Assembly: GCF_041361465.1 (NCBI RefSeq)
Contig: NZ_JBGKAC010000001.1
Span: 1,302,001-1,366,000 of the forward strand
Length of the DNA: 64,000 nt
Source of the DNA: Halobaculum sp. MBLA0143
GTDB taxonomy: Archaea > Halobacteriota > Halobacteria > Halobacteriales > Haloferacaceae
Direction: 5' to 3'
This document shows, one piece after another, positions 7,413 through 16,228 of the stretch (positions within the stretch are counted from its first letter, which is position 1; every line of letters begins with the position of its first letter). The position numbers and the translations under genes were made by a program. Below the pieces are notes generated by a model. The model was not told where the DNA came from. It worked only from the letters and a program-made list of their open reading frames with translations, and did not search any database.

Positions 7413-10400
7413 CCGCGGACACCTCCGTGCGGTCGCTCTCGCCGTCCAGTTGGATCCCGGTGACGGCCGAGACGTTGTCCTCCTGCATCGTCACGCCGAC
7501 CGCCCGCTCGGAGCGGTCCAACAACGCCGACCGGTGGGAGACGACGACGAACTGCGCCTCCTCGGCGAGCTCGTCCACGAGTTCGCCCACTCGCTCGGCG
7601 TTGGCGGCGTCCAAGAACGCGTCTACCTCGTCCAGGGCGTAGAACGGCGCCGGGTTGTGCCGTTGGATGGCGAAGATGAACGCGAGCGCCGTCAGCGACT
7701 TCTCCCCGCCGCTCATCGCGTCCAGCCGTTGGACCGGCTTGTCCGCCGGCTGCGCTTTCATCGTCAGGCCACCGTCGAACGGCTCCTCGGGGTTCTCTAG
7801 GTGGAGCTCACCCGACCCCGAGGAGAGCCGTTGGAAGATCTCCCGGAAGTGGCCGTCGATGGAGTCGAACGCCGCCCGGAACGTCTCCCGCTTCTGGTCC
7901 TCGTAGGAGGCGATCCGGTCTTCGATCCCGTCGCGCTCCTCCGCGAGCACGTCTCGGCGTTCCTCGAGCTCTGCCAGCTCCGCCTCCACCTCGTCGTACT
8001 CCTCGATCGCCAGCATGTTGACCGGCTCCATCGCCGACATCTCCTGGCTCAACCGCTCGATCTCCGACTCCACCGTGTCGTGGTCCGGGATCTCCTCTGG
8101 GTCGTAGTCGCCGACCGACGACGACAGCCGGTCGATCTCCCGTCGGAGCTCGTCTGCCGTCGCCTCTAGGTCGTCCAGCCGACTGCTCGTCTCCTCGACG
8201 GCCGACTCCGCCTCGTCGCGTTCCGACTCCGCCGTCTGGAGCCGTTCGCGCAGCGTCGACCGTTCCTCCTTCAACCCGGCCAGCTCCTCTTCCAGTTCCG
8301 CGATCTCGTCGCGTTTCGCCGTCAGCTCCGACTCTAACTCCGCGACGCGGTCTTCGAACTCCTCGATCTTCGCCTCGGCGTCGGCCTTCCGTTCCTGGGC
8401 CGCCTCCACCGTGTCGTTGAGGTCCTCGACGGCGTCTTCGGCGTACTCCCGTTCCAGTTCCAGTTCGTTGAGTTCGGCGTCCACCTCGGACATCCGACTC
8501 TCCACGTCGTCGATCTCCGCCCGGATCTCGTCGGCCCGGTCGGACAGCTGTGGGATCTCCGAGTCGGCCAACTCCGCTTCGATCTCCTCGACGCGAGCCT
8601 CCCGCTCGTCGATCTCCGTCGACAGCTCCGCGAGCTCCTCGTCTAGCTCCGTCATCTCCGCGTCGACGGACTCCCGCTCGGACTCCAGTTCCGCCTTCCG
8701 CTCGCGGAGCTCCTCGATCCGGGCGTCCGTCTCCTCGATCTCCGTCTCCGCCCGGTCGCGGTCCGCCGTCACCTCGCGGACGGTCTCTTTCGCCGCCGAC
8801 ACCCGTTCGCGGGCGTCCTCGATGTCCCCCTCGACCGCCTGGATCTCCTCGCGCAGCGCCTGTCGGTCGTCCTCCAGGTCGTGGATCTCCTCGGCGATCC
8901 GTTCGAGCTTCCCCTCGCCGCTCTTCGAGAAGGCGTACCGAGAGCCGCCGCCCGAGCCCCCGGTCATCGCGCCGCTCGTCTCCACGAGGTCCCCGTCCAG
9001 CGTCACCATCCGGTACTGTCCCATCAGGTCCCGGGCCGTCTCCATGTCCTCGACGACCAACGTCTTCCCCAGGACGTACGAGAACACCCCCTCGTACGTC
9101 GCGTCGTAGTCGACGAGGCTGCGGGCGAAGTCGACGACCCCCGGGTGCGACGGGAGCGACGGCAGCCTCCGTTCGTCCATCTCCGTCAGCGGGAGGAACG
9201 TAGCCTGGCCGGCGTTGCGTTGCTTCAGGTAGTCGATACAGTCACTCCCGACGCCGTCGTCGTCGACGACGACGTTCGCCAGCCGGCCGCCCGCGGCCGT
9301 CTCACACGCCGTGGCGTACTCGGAGTCGACCGCGCCCAGCTCGCCGACCGGGCCGTGGACCCCCCCGAACTCCGCGTTCGTCACCGTCGTCACCGCTCGC
9401 GGCCAGGAGCTGTCGCCCGTCTGTTCTGCCCGCGCCTCCAACTCGGCGTACTCGTTCTGTCGTTCGCGGATCTCCGACTCCAGCCCGTCTAGCTCCGACT
9501 CCAGGTCCGCCTTCTCCTCGCGGAGGTCCTCGACGAGCCCCGCGGCCGTCTCGCGGTTCTTCCGGGCGCTGTCGAGCTCCGACTCCAACTCCGACAGCCG
9601 GCGGCGGAGCTCCGGCAGCTCCGTCTCCGCGTCCGCGATCTCCGACTCCACCTCCTCGATCTCCGAGGAACGCCGCCGGGCGTCGTCGAGGAGTCGGTCC
9701 CGCTCGCGTTGTCGCTCGTGGCGCTCCTCGCGCAGTTCCTCCAGCCGTCGTTTCTCGTCTTCCAACTCCGCTTTCAGCTCGTCGTAGGCGGTGTCTGCGT
9801 TCTCGATCTCCGACTCCACCTCCGCGAGATCCGACTGCTTGGCCGCGAGGGTGGACTTCAGATCCGCCTTCCGGATCTTCGCGTCGCGGATCTCGTCGTC
9901 CAGTTCGTCGATCTCCTCGTTCTTGCGGTCGATCTGGACGAACGCCTCCCGCCGGTCCGTCTCCGCGTCGTCGCGCCGTTCCGACTGCGTCTCGATCTTC
10001 CCCTCCAAGGTGGCGATCTCGCCTTTGATCTCCTCGATCTCCGATTTGATCTCCAACTGCTCTTCTTCGCCCGTGCGCTCGATCTCGGCGTTCAGGTCGT
10101 CCAGCTCCGACTGTCGCTCCTGGACCGTCGCCGTCGCCTCGTCCAGCCGTTCGCGCCGCTCGGCCAACTCCGATCGAGCGGACTCGATCTCCGACTCCAC
10201 GTCCCCGAGCTCGTCGCGGCGTTCCTCCAGCTCCGCGGCGGTGAGGTACCCCTCGTACTCCTCCTTCTCGTCGCGCAGGTCTTGGTACGCCAGCGCCTGG
10301 TCGCGCTCGTCGGAGAGCCGTTCCAGTCGCTCCGTCTTCTCGTCGATCCGGAGCTGTGCCTCCTCGATCCGGTCTTCCACGGTCTCCAACTCCTCGAAGG

Positions 10401-10989
10401 CGTCCTCCTTCTTGGCGTCGAACTCCGCGACGCCGGCGATCTCGTCGATCACCTCCCGGCGCTCGTGGGGAGTCATGTTGATGATCCCCGTCACGTCACC
10501 CTGCATCACGACGTTGTACCCCTCCGGCGTGACGCCCGCCTGCGCGAGCAAATCTCGTACGTCCGAGAGGTTCACCGACCGGCCGTTGAGGTAGTAGTAG
10601 GAGTAGTAGTTGTCGTCCGTCTCCTTCACCCGGCGCTTGACGGTGACTCGGTCGACGTCACCCACCTTGTCCGTCCCGGCGGCGTTGACCACCTGTGACC
10701 GGTCCAGGGTGCCGTCCTCGTTGTTCAGGATCACCTCGACGGACGCCTCACGGGGCCCGTCCGCCCGCGTTCCGTCCGCGTGACCGGGGTTGTAGATGAG
10801 GTCCGTCAGCTTCTCGGCCCTGATCCCGCGGGTGCGGGCCAGTCCCAGGGCGAACAATACGCCGTCGATGATATTCGACTTCCCGGAGCCGTTCGGGCCG
10901 GTGACGACGGTGAAGTCCTCGTAGAAGGGGATCTCCGTCTCGCGCCCGAAGCTCTTGAAGTCGTCTAAGACGAGTTTCTCGATGTGCAT
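7405..10989 (-). CDS. smc: Chromosome segregation protein SMC
   Basis: ATPase of the SMC condensin complex, 1194 residues, the usual length. Walker A is VVTGPNGSGKSNIIDG near residue 28. Two long coiled coils rich in Glu/Arg/Leu heptads flank a hinge around residues 515-660 (VHGPVGELGAVDSEYATA to VTLDGDLVETSGAMTGGSGG). The ABC signature is LDAMSGGEKSLTALAF and Walker B is FYALDEVDAFLDAAN near the C-terminus. The ATG at 10989 is followed by a textbook N-terminus (MHIEKLVLDDFKSFG). scpA overlaps its 3' end and a small coiled-coil gene lies upstream on the same strand. Confidence 0.97.
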   Translation of the reverse strand: MHIEKLVLDDFKSFGRETEIPFYEDFTVVTGPNGSGKSNIIDGVLFALGLARTRGIRAEKLTDLIYNPGHADGTRADGPREASVEVILNNEDGTLDRSQVVNAAGTDKVGDVDRVTVKRRVKETDDNYYSYYYLNGRSVNLSDVRDLLAQAGVTPEGYNVVMQGDVTGIINMTPHERREVIDEIAGVAEFDAKKEDAFEELETVEDRIEEAQLRIDEKTERLERLSDERDQALAYQDLRDEKEEYEGYLTAAELEERRDELGDVESEIESARSELAERRERLDEATATVQERQSELDDLNAEIERTGEEEQLEIKSEIEEIKGEIATLEGKIETQSERRDDAETDRREAFVQIDRKNEEIDELDDEIRDAKIRKADLKSTLAAKQSDLAEVESEIENADTAYDELKAELEDEKRRLEELREERHERQRERDRLLDDARRRSSEIEEVESEIADAETELPELRRRLSELESELDSARKNRETAAGLVEDLREEKADLESELDGLESEIRERQNEYAELEARAEQTGDSSWPRAVTTVTNAEFGGVHGPVGELGAVDSEYATACETAAGGRLANVVVDDDGVGSDCIDYLKQRNAGQATFLPLTEMDERRLPSLPSHPGVVDFARSLVDYDATYEGVFSYVLGKTLVVEDMETARDLMGQYRMVTLDGDLVETSGAMTGGSGGGSRYAFSKSGEGKLERIAEEIHDLEDDRQALREEIQAVEGDIEDARERVSAAKETVREVTADRDRAETEIEETDARIEELRERKAELESERESVDAEMTELDEELAELSTEIDEREARVEEIEAELADSEIPQLSDRADEIRAEIDDVESRMSEVDAELNELELEREYAEDAVEDLNDTVEAAQERKADAEAKIEEFEDRVAELESELTAKRDEIAELEEELAGLKEERSTLRERLQTAESERDEAESAVEETSSRLDDLEATADELRREIDRLSSSVGDYDPEEIPDHDTVESEIERLSQEMSAMEPVNMLAIEEYDEVEAELAELEERRDVLAEERDGIEDRIASYEDQKRETFRAAFDSIDGHFREIFQRLSSGSGELHLENPEEPFDGGLTMKAQPADKPVQRLDAMSGGEKSLTALAFIFAIQRHNPAPFYALDEVDAFLDAANAERVGELVDELAEEAQFVVVSHRSALLDRSERAVGVTMQEDNVSAVTGIQLDGESDRTEVSADD

Positions 10990-11092
10990 CTGTCACTCGT
11001 GTGTGGCTGTCGTCCGTCGCGGCGACCCCCAGTGTCGTCGACTGTTCGAACGCCCAGCCGTGTGAACGTACCGGACCGCCCGCGAGCCCGGC

Positions 11093-11515
11093 TCAAGCGA
11101 CGATGATGTCGTCGCCGTCCTCGTCGTCCGTCGACTCCTCGCTGCCGTCCGTCGTCGACTGGTCGCGCGTGCTGCCGCGGGCCTCCGCCTGTGCGGCGTC
11201 CTGTCTCCGCTGTCCGGACTGTTGGGCCGACTGCCCGGACTGGTCCGACTGACCCGACTGTGTCTGCCGGTCGTCGCTCGCGTCCGCGTCTCGCGCTCCG
11301 ACGTACTCCGTGTGCTCTTCCGGCGACTGGTTGGGGACGAACTCGACGTGTGCCTGCTCCCGCCGGTCGTCGTCGGTCGTCTCCGTCTCCGCGTCGGCGG
11401 ACGCTTCGAGCTGATTGAGTCGTTCCTTCGTCTCGACGAGCTCCTCGGTCAGTCCGTCGACCGCCGCCCGCAGCTCTGTGACCTGCCGCTCCAGATTCTC
11501 CACCCTGTTTCCCAT
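11093..11515 (-). CDS. Small coiled-coil (leucine-zipper-like) protein upstream of smc
   Basis: Uncharacterised haloarchaeal protein of 140 residues. Residues ~4-42 form a leucine-zipper-like coiled coil (VENLERQVTELRAAVDGL). A short conserved patch follows (AHVEFVPNQSPEEHTEYVG), then a Gln/Ser/Asp-rich disordered tail ending in DDIIVA. It could dimerise. It lies 104 bases upstream of smc on the same strand, which hints at a chromosome-related role but does not prove one. A TATA box at 11541-11547 serves the ATG. Confidence 0.7.
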   Translation of the reverse strand: MGNRVENLERQVTELRAAVDGLTEELVETKERLNQLEASADAETETTDDDRREQAHVEFVPNQSPEEHTEYVGARDADASDDRQTQSGQSDQSGQSAQQSGQRRQDAAQAEARGSTRDQSTTDGSEESTDDEDGDDIIVA

Positions 11516-11540
11516 GACAGGTGTGGGACACTCTACAGGG

Positions 11541-11547
11541 TTAAATG
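11541..11547 (-). promoter_or_regulatory. TATA box for the coiled-coil gene
   Basis: CATTTAA on the minus strand, 26-32 bases before the ATG at 11515, the spacing of a haloarchaeal leaderless promoter. Confidence 0.6.
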
Positions 11548-11595
11548 TCCGTCAGACAGAGAGCCGACGGAAGCCAGCGGTGGCGGCGCTTCCCA

Positions 11596-11730
11596 ATGGT
11601 AATGAACCTCGACAACTCTGCACGAAGTATGGAAGATCTAGTACGAGTCGCGATCGAACACGTCCGCGAGAACGAGGCGAAGTACGTTGCGATGGGCGAA
11701 GTCGGACGGCTCGAAGAGCCCGAAGAGTAG
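11596..11730 (+). CDS. Small uncharacterised acidic protein
   Basis: Possible 44-residue protein (ATG 11596 or 11602) with an amphipathic helix, SMEDLVRVAIEHVRENEAKY, and a Glu-rich end. The frame opens at 11545, but that start would overlap the divergent promoter. It converges on the HTH-Fic/Doc gene. Many Fic/Doc toxins have small antitoxins nearby, yet nothing in the sequence shows that relationship. It may not be a real gene. Confidence 0.35.
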   Translation: MVMNLDNSARSMEDLVRVAIEHVRENEAKYVAMGEVGRLEEPEE

Positions 11731-11837
11731 TCTCGTCGCCGGTGTCGGTTCCGGGCGTACGCTAGAACGTCGTCGAGGAACCCCGTTTCGAGTTCGCTTC
11801 GCGGTCGCTCGTCGGTCTGGAGCAGATTGTCGCGGAA

Positions 11838-12602
11838 CTACCGCAGCCAGTGGTGGTACAGTTCGTCTCGCTCCCACAGTGTGTCGAACCGTGCGTCACA
11901 GTGGTAGCCACGGAGGAGCTTCGACCGCACCACGGCCACGTCGATCCAGTCGAACGGCCGGTCGTCCGTGGGTGTGTGGCCGTTCGCGTCGAGCACGACG
12001 TACAGTGACGCCACCGCCGTCCGGTGGTTGGCGTCCGGAGAGAAGTGGAGCCCGACGAGCCCCCGAACCCAGTGAGCACACTGTCGATACAGTGTCTCTG
12101 TACGCGGGAACTCTCGGACGAACCGGTCGAGGCGGTAGTCGGGAACGTTCCGGATTCGGCGTGCCGTGAGTTCCCGATCGCCTCTGACGTGGCCGTAGGC
12201 GTACGCGCCGTCCTCGAAGAACTCCCGGTTCAGACTCTCGAACAACTCCCGGTTCAGACTCTCGAACAACTCCGGCTCGACGGTCGAGAGATCGTCGATC
12301 CGGTGGTGTTCGTCCCGTACCACGGGTGAGATCTCGACGCACTTCGACGAGCCCGACTCCAGGCAGTCCTCGAAGGTCCCCCAAGCGTCGGTTGTCGTTC
12401 GCCAGGCGTCGGGCGCGACCGGCGCCAACACGCCGAGCCGTTCGAGATACCGACACTGCAGCCGGATCACGTTCTCTCGGTAGCGACTCTGGGCGATATC
12501 ACGAAGTCGCGCCGGCCCGTCGTCGGCAAGAGACGCAACTACGTCTCGGTCGGTCAGTGTGTTCGACCGATCGTGCGAGCGCCAGGGACGCAGCTGCGAC
12601 AC
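11838..12602 (-). CDS. Winged-helix / Fic-Doc-like fusion protein
   Basis: 254 residues from GTG 12602. Residues ~15-65 look like a winged helix (TLTDRDVVASLADDGPARLR, then YLERLGVLAPV). The C-terminal half carries a Fic/Doc-type loop, HFSPDANHRTA at residues 186-196. His186, Asp190, Asn192 and Arg194 match the Doc pattern H-x-F-x-D-x-N-K-R except that Phe is Ser and Lys is His. Doc enzymes phosphorylate and Fic enzymes AMPylate proteins; with two changes in the loop the activity here is uncertain. An eight-residue duplication (ELFESLNR twice) sits at 111-126. The fused HTH suggests self-regulation or a DNA-linked defence/stress role (inference). Confidence 0.6.
   Translation of the reverse strand: MSQLRPWRSHDRSNTLTDRDVVASLADDGPARLRDIAQSRYRENVIRLQCRYLERLGVLAPVAPDAWRTTTDAWGTFEDCLESGSSKCVEISPVVRDEHHRIDDLSTVEPELFESLNRELFESLNREFFEDGAYAYGHVRGDRELTARRIRNVPDYRLDRFVREFPRTETLYRQCAHWVRGLVGLHFSPDANHRTAVASLYVVLDANGHTPTDDRPFDWIDVAVVRSKLLRGYHCDARFDTLWERDELYHHWLR
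12220..12267. repeat. 24-bp tandem duplication inside the Fic/Doc-like gene
   Basis: Two identical adjacent 24-bp units (12220-12243 and 12244-12267) encode the doubled ELFESLNR block; frame is preserved. Confidence 0.85.
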
Positions 12603-12726
12603 TGGTAGCTATCGAGACTATCCTGACTAGATCCTCACGGTCACACGCGACGATCCGAAACCGACGGGGACGGCCGCGCACCACAACGGCCAAACCCCTC
12701 CCCGCGCAACCCTCGGTCGATCAACT

Positions 12727-13761
12727 GTGTCACAGACGGAACGGTCGGACCCGGAGCCGAGCGTGGCGCTGGGCGTCGGGCTGACGGCGGCGGTGTTCCT
12801 CGTGGTCCAGGTCGGTGCGCTGGCGCTCGTCCCGGACTTCTCTGCGGCCGGGCTCCAGGCGACGCCGGACCCCTCGGACCCGACGAACGCGCTCGTGTAC
12901 GTCGGCGCCATCCTCGTCATGACGGCGCTGATGCTGGCGGCGTTCCGCTTCGGCGTGGACGCGCTGGTGAAGGCGGTGATCCTGCTCACCTCCGGGATGC
13001 TGTCGTGGTACGTGTTCGCGGTGGTGCTACCGTCGACGGCGGCGTTGGTCGCGGCTGGGCTCGTCCCGTTGCTCCTCTGGCGCTACCCGGAGTGGTACGT
13101 CTTGGACGCCACGGGGGCGGTGATCGGCGCCGCCGCGGCCGGCGTGTTCGGCATCAGCTTCGGTCTCCTGCCGGCGATTCTCCTCCTGGTGGCCCTGGCC
13201 GTCTACGACGCCATCTCCGTCTACCAGACGGAACACATGCTGGATCTCGCCTCCGGCGTCATGGACCTCAACATCCCGGTCGTGCTCGTGTTCCCGCTCA
13301 CGCTGGACTACTCCGTGTTCGACGACGGAGGAGCGGCCGACGGCGGCGACGGCGAGCCCGCGGCCGACGGCGACGACCCGAAGGGAGACGCGGCGGTCGC
13401 CGACGGCTCCGGGGAGTCGGAGCCGACCGCGGAGACGACCGGCGACGACGGCGCACGGGAGGTGTTCTTCGTCGGGCTGGGTGACGCCGTCATGCCGACG
13501 GTGCTCGTCGCCTCGGCGGCGTTCTTCTCGCCGGCGTCGTCGCTGGGCGTCCCCTTCCTGCCCGGGCTCAACCTCCCGGCACTGCTGGGCATGGTCGGCA
13601 CCTTCGCCGGGCTGGCCGTGCTCCTGCGGTGGGTGTTGGCCGGCCGCGCCCACGCCGGGCTACCGTTGCTCAACGGCGGCACCCTCGCGGGCTACCTGGT
13701 CGGGTCGCTGCTGTCCGGCGTCTCGCTCGTGACCGCACTCGGCCTGGGGCCGTACCTGTGA
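12727..13761 (+). CDS. Presenilin / signal-peptide-peptidase-like intramembrane aspartyl protease (first of two)
   Basis: Multi-spanning membrane protease of 344 residues that cleaves transmembrane helices. The two catalytic aspartates are in the family motifs VYDAISVY (YD, near residue 161) and FFVGLGDAVMP (GxGD, near 255). The C-terminal PAL-like motif reads AGLPLLNGG. Between the catalytic helices is a ~60-residue acidic cytoplasmic loop (GDGEPAADGDDPKGDAA) typical of the haloarchaeal PSH group. About nine hydrophobic helices are visible. Start GTG 12727. Its stop overlaps the start of the second protease. Confidence 0.88.
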   Translation: MSQTERSDPEPSVALGVGLTAAVFLVVQVGALALVPDFSAAGLQATPDPSDPTNALVYVGAILVMTALMLAAFRFGVDALVKAVILLTSGMLSWYVFAVVLPSTAALVAAGLVPLLLWRYPEWYVLDATGAVIGAAAAGVFGISFGLLPAILLLVALAVYDAISVYQTEHMLDLASGVMDLNIPVVLVFPLTLDYSVFDDGGAADGGDGEPAADGDDPKGDAAVADGSGESEPTAETTGDDGAREVFFVGLGDAVMPTVLVASAAFFSPASSLGVPFLPGLNLPALLGMVGTFAGLAVLLRWVLAGRAHAGLPLLNGGTLAGYLVGSLLSGVSLVTALGLGPYL

Positions 13762-14657
13762 GCACGGCGACGTGGCCGCTGTCGGACCCCCGGGTCCGGG
13801 GTGCCGTCGGTACGGGGGCGTTGTTCCTGGCGGTCCAGGCGCTGGCGTTGCTCGTCACGCCCCGACTCGCCGGTCGCGGGGTCCAGTACGGCGACGGCGG
13901 CGGGACGGCGCTGATCCCGTTGGTGGCCGGGCTGGCGCTCGGGACCGTCCTCGCGCTCGGGGTGGCTCGCTGGGGCGTCTCCCCCTCGTTGCTGCGCGGG
14001 CTGACGACGCTGTCGCTGTCCGTCTCCGTCTGGTTCGTCGGGACGGCGTTCCTCGGCCCGGTCGGGGGGGTCGTCCCGGCGGCGGTCGCGGCTGTCGCCG
14101 TCGCCCGGTCGGCCAGTCTCCCCGTCCGCAACCTCGTCGCGGTCGTCGCCGTCGCGGGCGCCGCCGGCGTGTTCGGCGCCAGTCTCGGCCCGCGGTACGC
14201 CGCCGTCGCGCTCGTCGTCGTCGCCGGCTACGACGCCTACAGCGTCTACTACTCCGGCCACATGGTGGAGTTGGCCGACACGAGCGCCAGACTGGAGCTA
14301 CCGACCGCGTTCGTCGTCCCGAGCGACGACGGGTTCGACGCGACGAGCGCGAGTGTCGACTCCTCGACGTCGTCGGCGGCGCCGTCCGCGACACTGCTCG
14401 GCGCCGGTGACGCGCTGTTCCCGGCGCTCCTGGCCGCGAGCACCCAGGCACACACGGCGACGATCCAGGTCGTCGGCGGCGGGCCGCCGCTCGGGCTCGC
14501 GCCGGCGACCGTCGGCGCCGTCGCCGGCGGCTTCGCGGGCTTCCTCGTGCTCCAGGTGTTCGTCCAGCGCCGTGGCGGCGTCCACGCCGGGCTGCCGCCG
14601 ATTGTCGCCGGCGCGCTGCTGGGCTGGCTGCTCGCCGGTGGTGCCAGCTTCGTGTAG
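13758..14657 (+). CDS. Presenilin-like intramembrane aspartyl protease (second, shorter paralogue)
   Basis: 299-residue paralogue of the preceding protease, start GTG 13758 overlapping its stop (GTGA). Motifs are kept: AGYDAYSVYYSGHMVEL (YD) and LLGAGDALFPALL (GxGD), with AGLPPIVAG in place of the PAL-like motif. The loop between catalytic helices is shorter (~35 residues, Ser/Asp rich). Sequence identity to the first copy is low outside the motifs, so the duplication is old. Coupled translation suggests a heterodimer or two proteases acting on related substrates. Confidence 0.82.
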   Translation: MSTATWPLSDPRVRGAVGTGALFLAVQALALLVTPRLAGRGVQYGDGGGTALIPLVAGLALGTVLALGVARWGVSPSLLRGLTTLSLSVSVWFVGTAFLGPVGGVVPAAVAAVAVARSASLPVRNLVAVVAVAGAAGVFGASLGPRYAAVALVVVAGYDAYSVYYSGHMVELADTSARLELPTAFVVPSDDGFDATSASVDSSTSSAAPSATLLGAGDALFPALLAASTQAHTATIQVVGGGPPLGLAPATVGAVAGGFAGFLVLQVFVQRRGGVHAGLPPIVAGALLGWLLAGGASFV

Positions 14658-14662
14658 TTGGC

Positions 14663-15160
14663 TCAGTCGTCCGCCGGCACGCCCGCCCGCACCCGCACCG
14701 CGACGCCGCTGTCGAAGTCCTCCATCCCGGTCGCGGGCAGTTCCGCCCGGCCGACCGCCAACAGTTCGCCACGCTCGTGGACGACGAGCACCTCGTCGCG
14801 CTCCCGAATCCCCGGGTCACAGTCCAGGACGAACTTGGCGAAGACGTTCTTCGCCTCGCGGACGAACGGCTCGCTCTCGTCGCCGACGACGACCCGGTTG
14901 GCCGGCGGCGACAGCGTCTGGAGCCGGCGGCCGCCGGCGACCCCCAGCGTGAAGCGGCCGTCCGTGCCGTAGCTGACGAGCCGGTCGTCGCCGGTCAACA
15001 CCTGTCGGGGCCGCCCGCCGGTCGAACGCCGGACGGTGATGTCCTCGGCGTCGGGCGGGAACAACGCCACGCCGGCGCCGGCACCGAACTGGTAGTCCGC
15101 GACCGTCCGAAGCTGTGGGAGGGCCGTGTCCCCGGTCGCGGTCGTCGCGTTCTGGCTCAC
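14663..15160 (-). CDS. PUA-domain protein
   Basis: 165 residues from GTG 15160, whose first bases overlap the stop of the NYN gene. An N-terminal ~70-residue domain (LRTVADYQFGAGAGVALFPP) precedes a C-terminal PUA RNA-binding domain (NVFAKFVLDCDPGIRERDEV, then ERGELLAVGRAEL). This layout occurs in archaeosine tRNA-modification proteins and small stand-alone archaeal PUA proteins. With no catalytic domain it probably binds structured RNA. Co-transcription with a putative RNase (NYN) supports an RNA-processing role. Confidence 0.8.
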   Translation of the reverse strand: MSQNATTATGDTALPQLRTVADYQFGAGAGVALFPPDAEDITVRRSTGGRPRQVLTGDDRLVSYGTDGRFTLGVAGGRRLQTLSPPANRVVVGDESEPFVREAKNVFAKFVLDCDPGIRERDEVLVVHERGELLAVGRAELPATGMEDFDSGVAVRVRAGVPADD

Positions 15161-15654
15161 AGTAGGAACGTCTCCTCGCGGTCGCTCATGTCGACGAACG
15201 TCGTCGCGGCGTCGACCAGTTCGTCTGCGGTCGACCCGCCGAAGCCGACCACCTCCGTCCGGACCCCCTCGTGGCGGAGGTGACGACACAGTCGCGAGAA
15301 GTCTCCGTCGCCGGTCGCCAACACCAACACGTCGACGTGGTCGGCGAGCGTCACCGCGTCCAGGCTCATCCCCACGTCCCAGTCGGCCTTCTGTGAGCCG
15401 TCCGGGAACGTCTTGATGTCCTTGATCCGGGTCTCGAAACCGATGTCCCGCAGCGCCTCGAAGAACGACTCCTCCTCGGGGGAGTCCGCCCGGATCACGT
15501 AGGCGATGGCTCTGACGAGCGCCCGGTCCTGGACGGCCTTCTGGAGCAGGGCGCTGTAGTCGACGTTCTGGGAGTAGAGACTCTGTGCGGAGTGGTAGAG
15601 GTTCTGCGCGTCGGCGATCACGCCGACCCGCTGTGCGTCGTGTACGCTCGTCAC
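15157..15654 (-). CDS. NYN-domain (PIN-like) putative ribonuclease
   Basis: 165 residues from GTG 15654. LabA/DUF88-type NYN fold with the expected acidic residues: VIADAQNLYH near the N-terminus, KADWDVGMSLDA in the middle, and VLATGDGDFSRLCRHLRHEG after it. Such proteins are metal-dependent RNA nucleases. A clear TATA box at 15678-15684 lies 24-30 bases upstream. The stop overlaps the PUA gene's start, giving a two-gene operon. Confidence 0.85.
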   Translation of the reverse strand: MTSVHDAQRVGVIADAQNLYHSAQSLYSQNVDYSALLQKAVQDRALVRAIAYVIRADSPEEESFFEALRDIGFETRIKDIKTFPDGSQKADWDVGMSLDAVTLADHVDVLVLATGDGDFSRLCRHLRHEGVRTEVVGFGGSTADELVDAATTFVDMSDREETFLL

Positions 15655-15677
15655 GTCCGCAAGGGGTCTCGGACGAG

Positions 15678-15684
15678 ATATATT
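15678..15684 (-). promoter_or_regulatory. TATA box of the NYN-PUA operon
   Basis: AATATAT on the minus strand, 24-30 bases before GTG 15654; strong match to a haloarchaeal promoter. Confidence 0.7.
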
Positions 15685-15706
15685 CCTGTCGGGAGCGTGC
15701 GCCCCG

Positions 15707-16141
15707 TCAGTCGTCGTGCGGGACGGACAACACGGTCGCCTCCCCGGTGAGAACGACCTCCCCGTCGGTGTCGTCTGCGTCTGTCGCCGCCTGGTCGGCG
15801 ACGCTCTCGGCGACAGTCTCCACACGGAGCCGGTCGCCGCCCAGTTCCTCCAGCACCTCCACCTCGGCGGCCACGGTGTCGCCCGGCCGGACGGGCGCCT
15901 CGAAGGAGAACTCCTGGGAGACGTAGACGATGTCACCGTCTAAGGCCGCGAGGGCGGCGCTGACGACGCCTGCGGTGAACATCCCGTGGGCGACGCGGCC
16001 GCCGAACAGCCCCTCGGCGGCGTACTCGTCGTCCGTGTGCAACGGGTTGTCGTCGCCGGTGACGGCGGCGTAGTCGTCGACAGTCTCCTCGGTGACGGTC
16101 ACGGCGTGGCGACGGGTGTCGCCGGCAGATGCGACTGGCAC
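15707..16141 (-). CDS. MaoC-family (R)-specific enoyl-CoA hydratase
   Basis: Hot-dog-fold hydratase of 144 residues from GTG 16141. The catalytic Asp-x4-His motif is GDDNPLHTD, and the substrate-channel motif GRVAHGMFTAG follows. FSFEAPVRPGDTVAAEVEV completes the family pattern. It hydrates 2-enoyl-CoA in fatty-acid degradation or polyhydroxyalkanoate supply. The hydrolase and acyl-CoA ligase transcribed divergently next to it fit acyl-CoA metabolism. Confidence 0.88.
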   Translation of the reverse strand: MPVASAGDTRRHAVTVTEETVDDYAAVTGDDNPLHTDDEYAAEGLFGGRVAHGMFTAGVVSAALAALDGDIVYVSQEFSFEAPVRPGDTVAAEVEVLEELGGDRLRVETVAESVADQAATDADDTDGEVVLTGEATVLSVPHDD

Positions 16142-16165
16142 ACACCGAGGTGACGCCCGCCAGGC

Positions 16166-16171
16166 GAAAAG
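16166..16171 (-). promoter_or_regulatory. TATA-like box for the MaoC gene
   Basis: CTTTTC on the minus strand, 25-30 bases before GTG 16141. Confidence 0.4.
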
Positions 16172-16228
16172 AACGGGGTTAACATGTGAAGCGGGTGGTT
16201 GAAGTCGGACGCGGCGGTGGGGAGGCGT

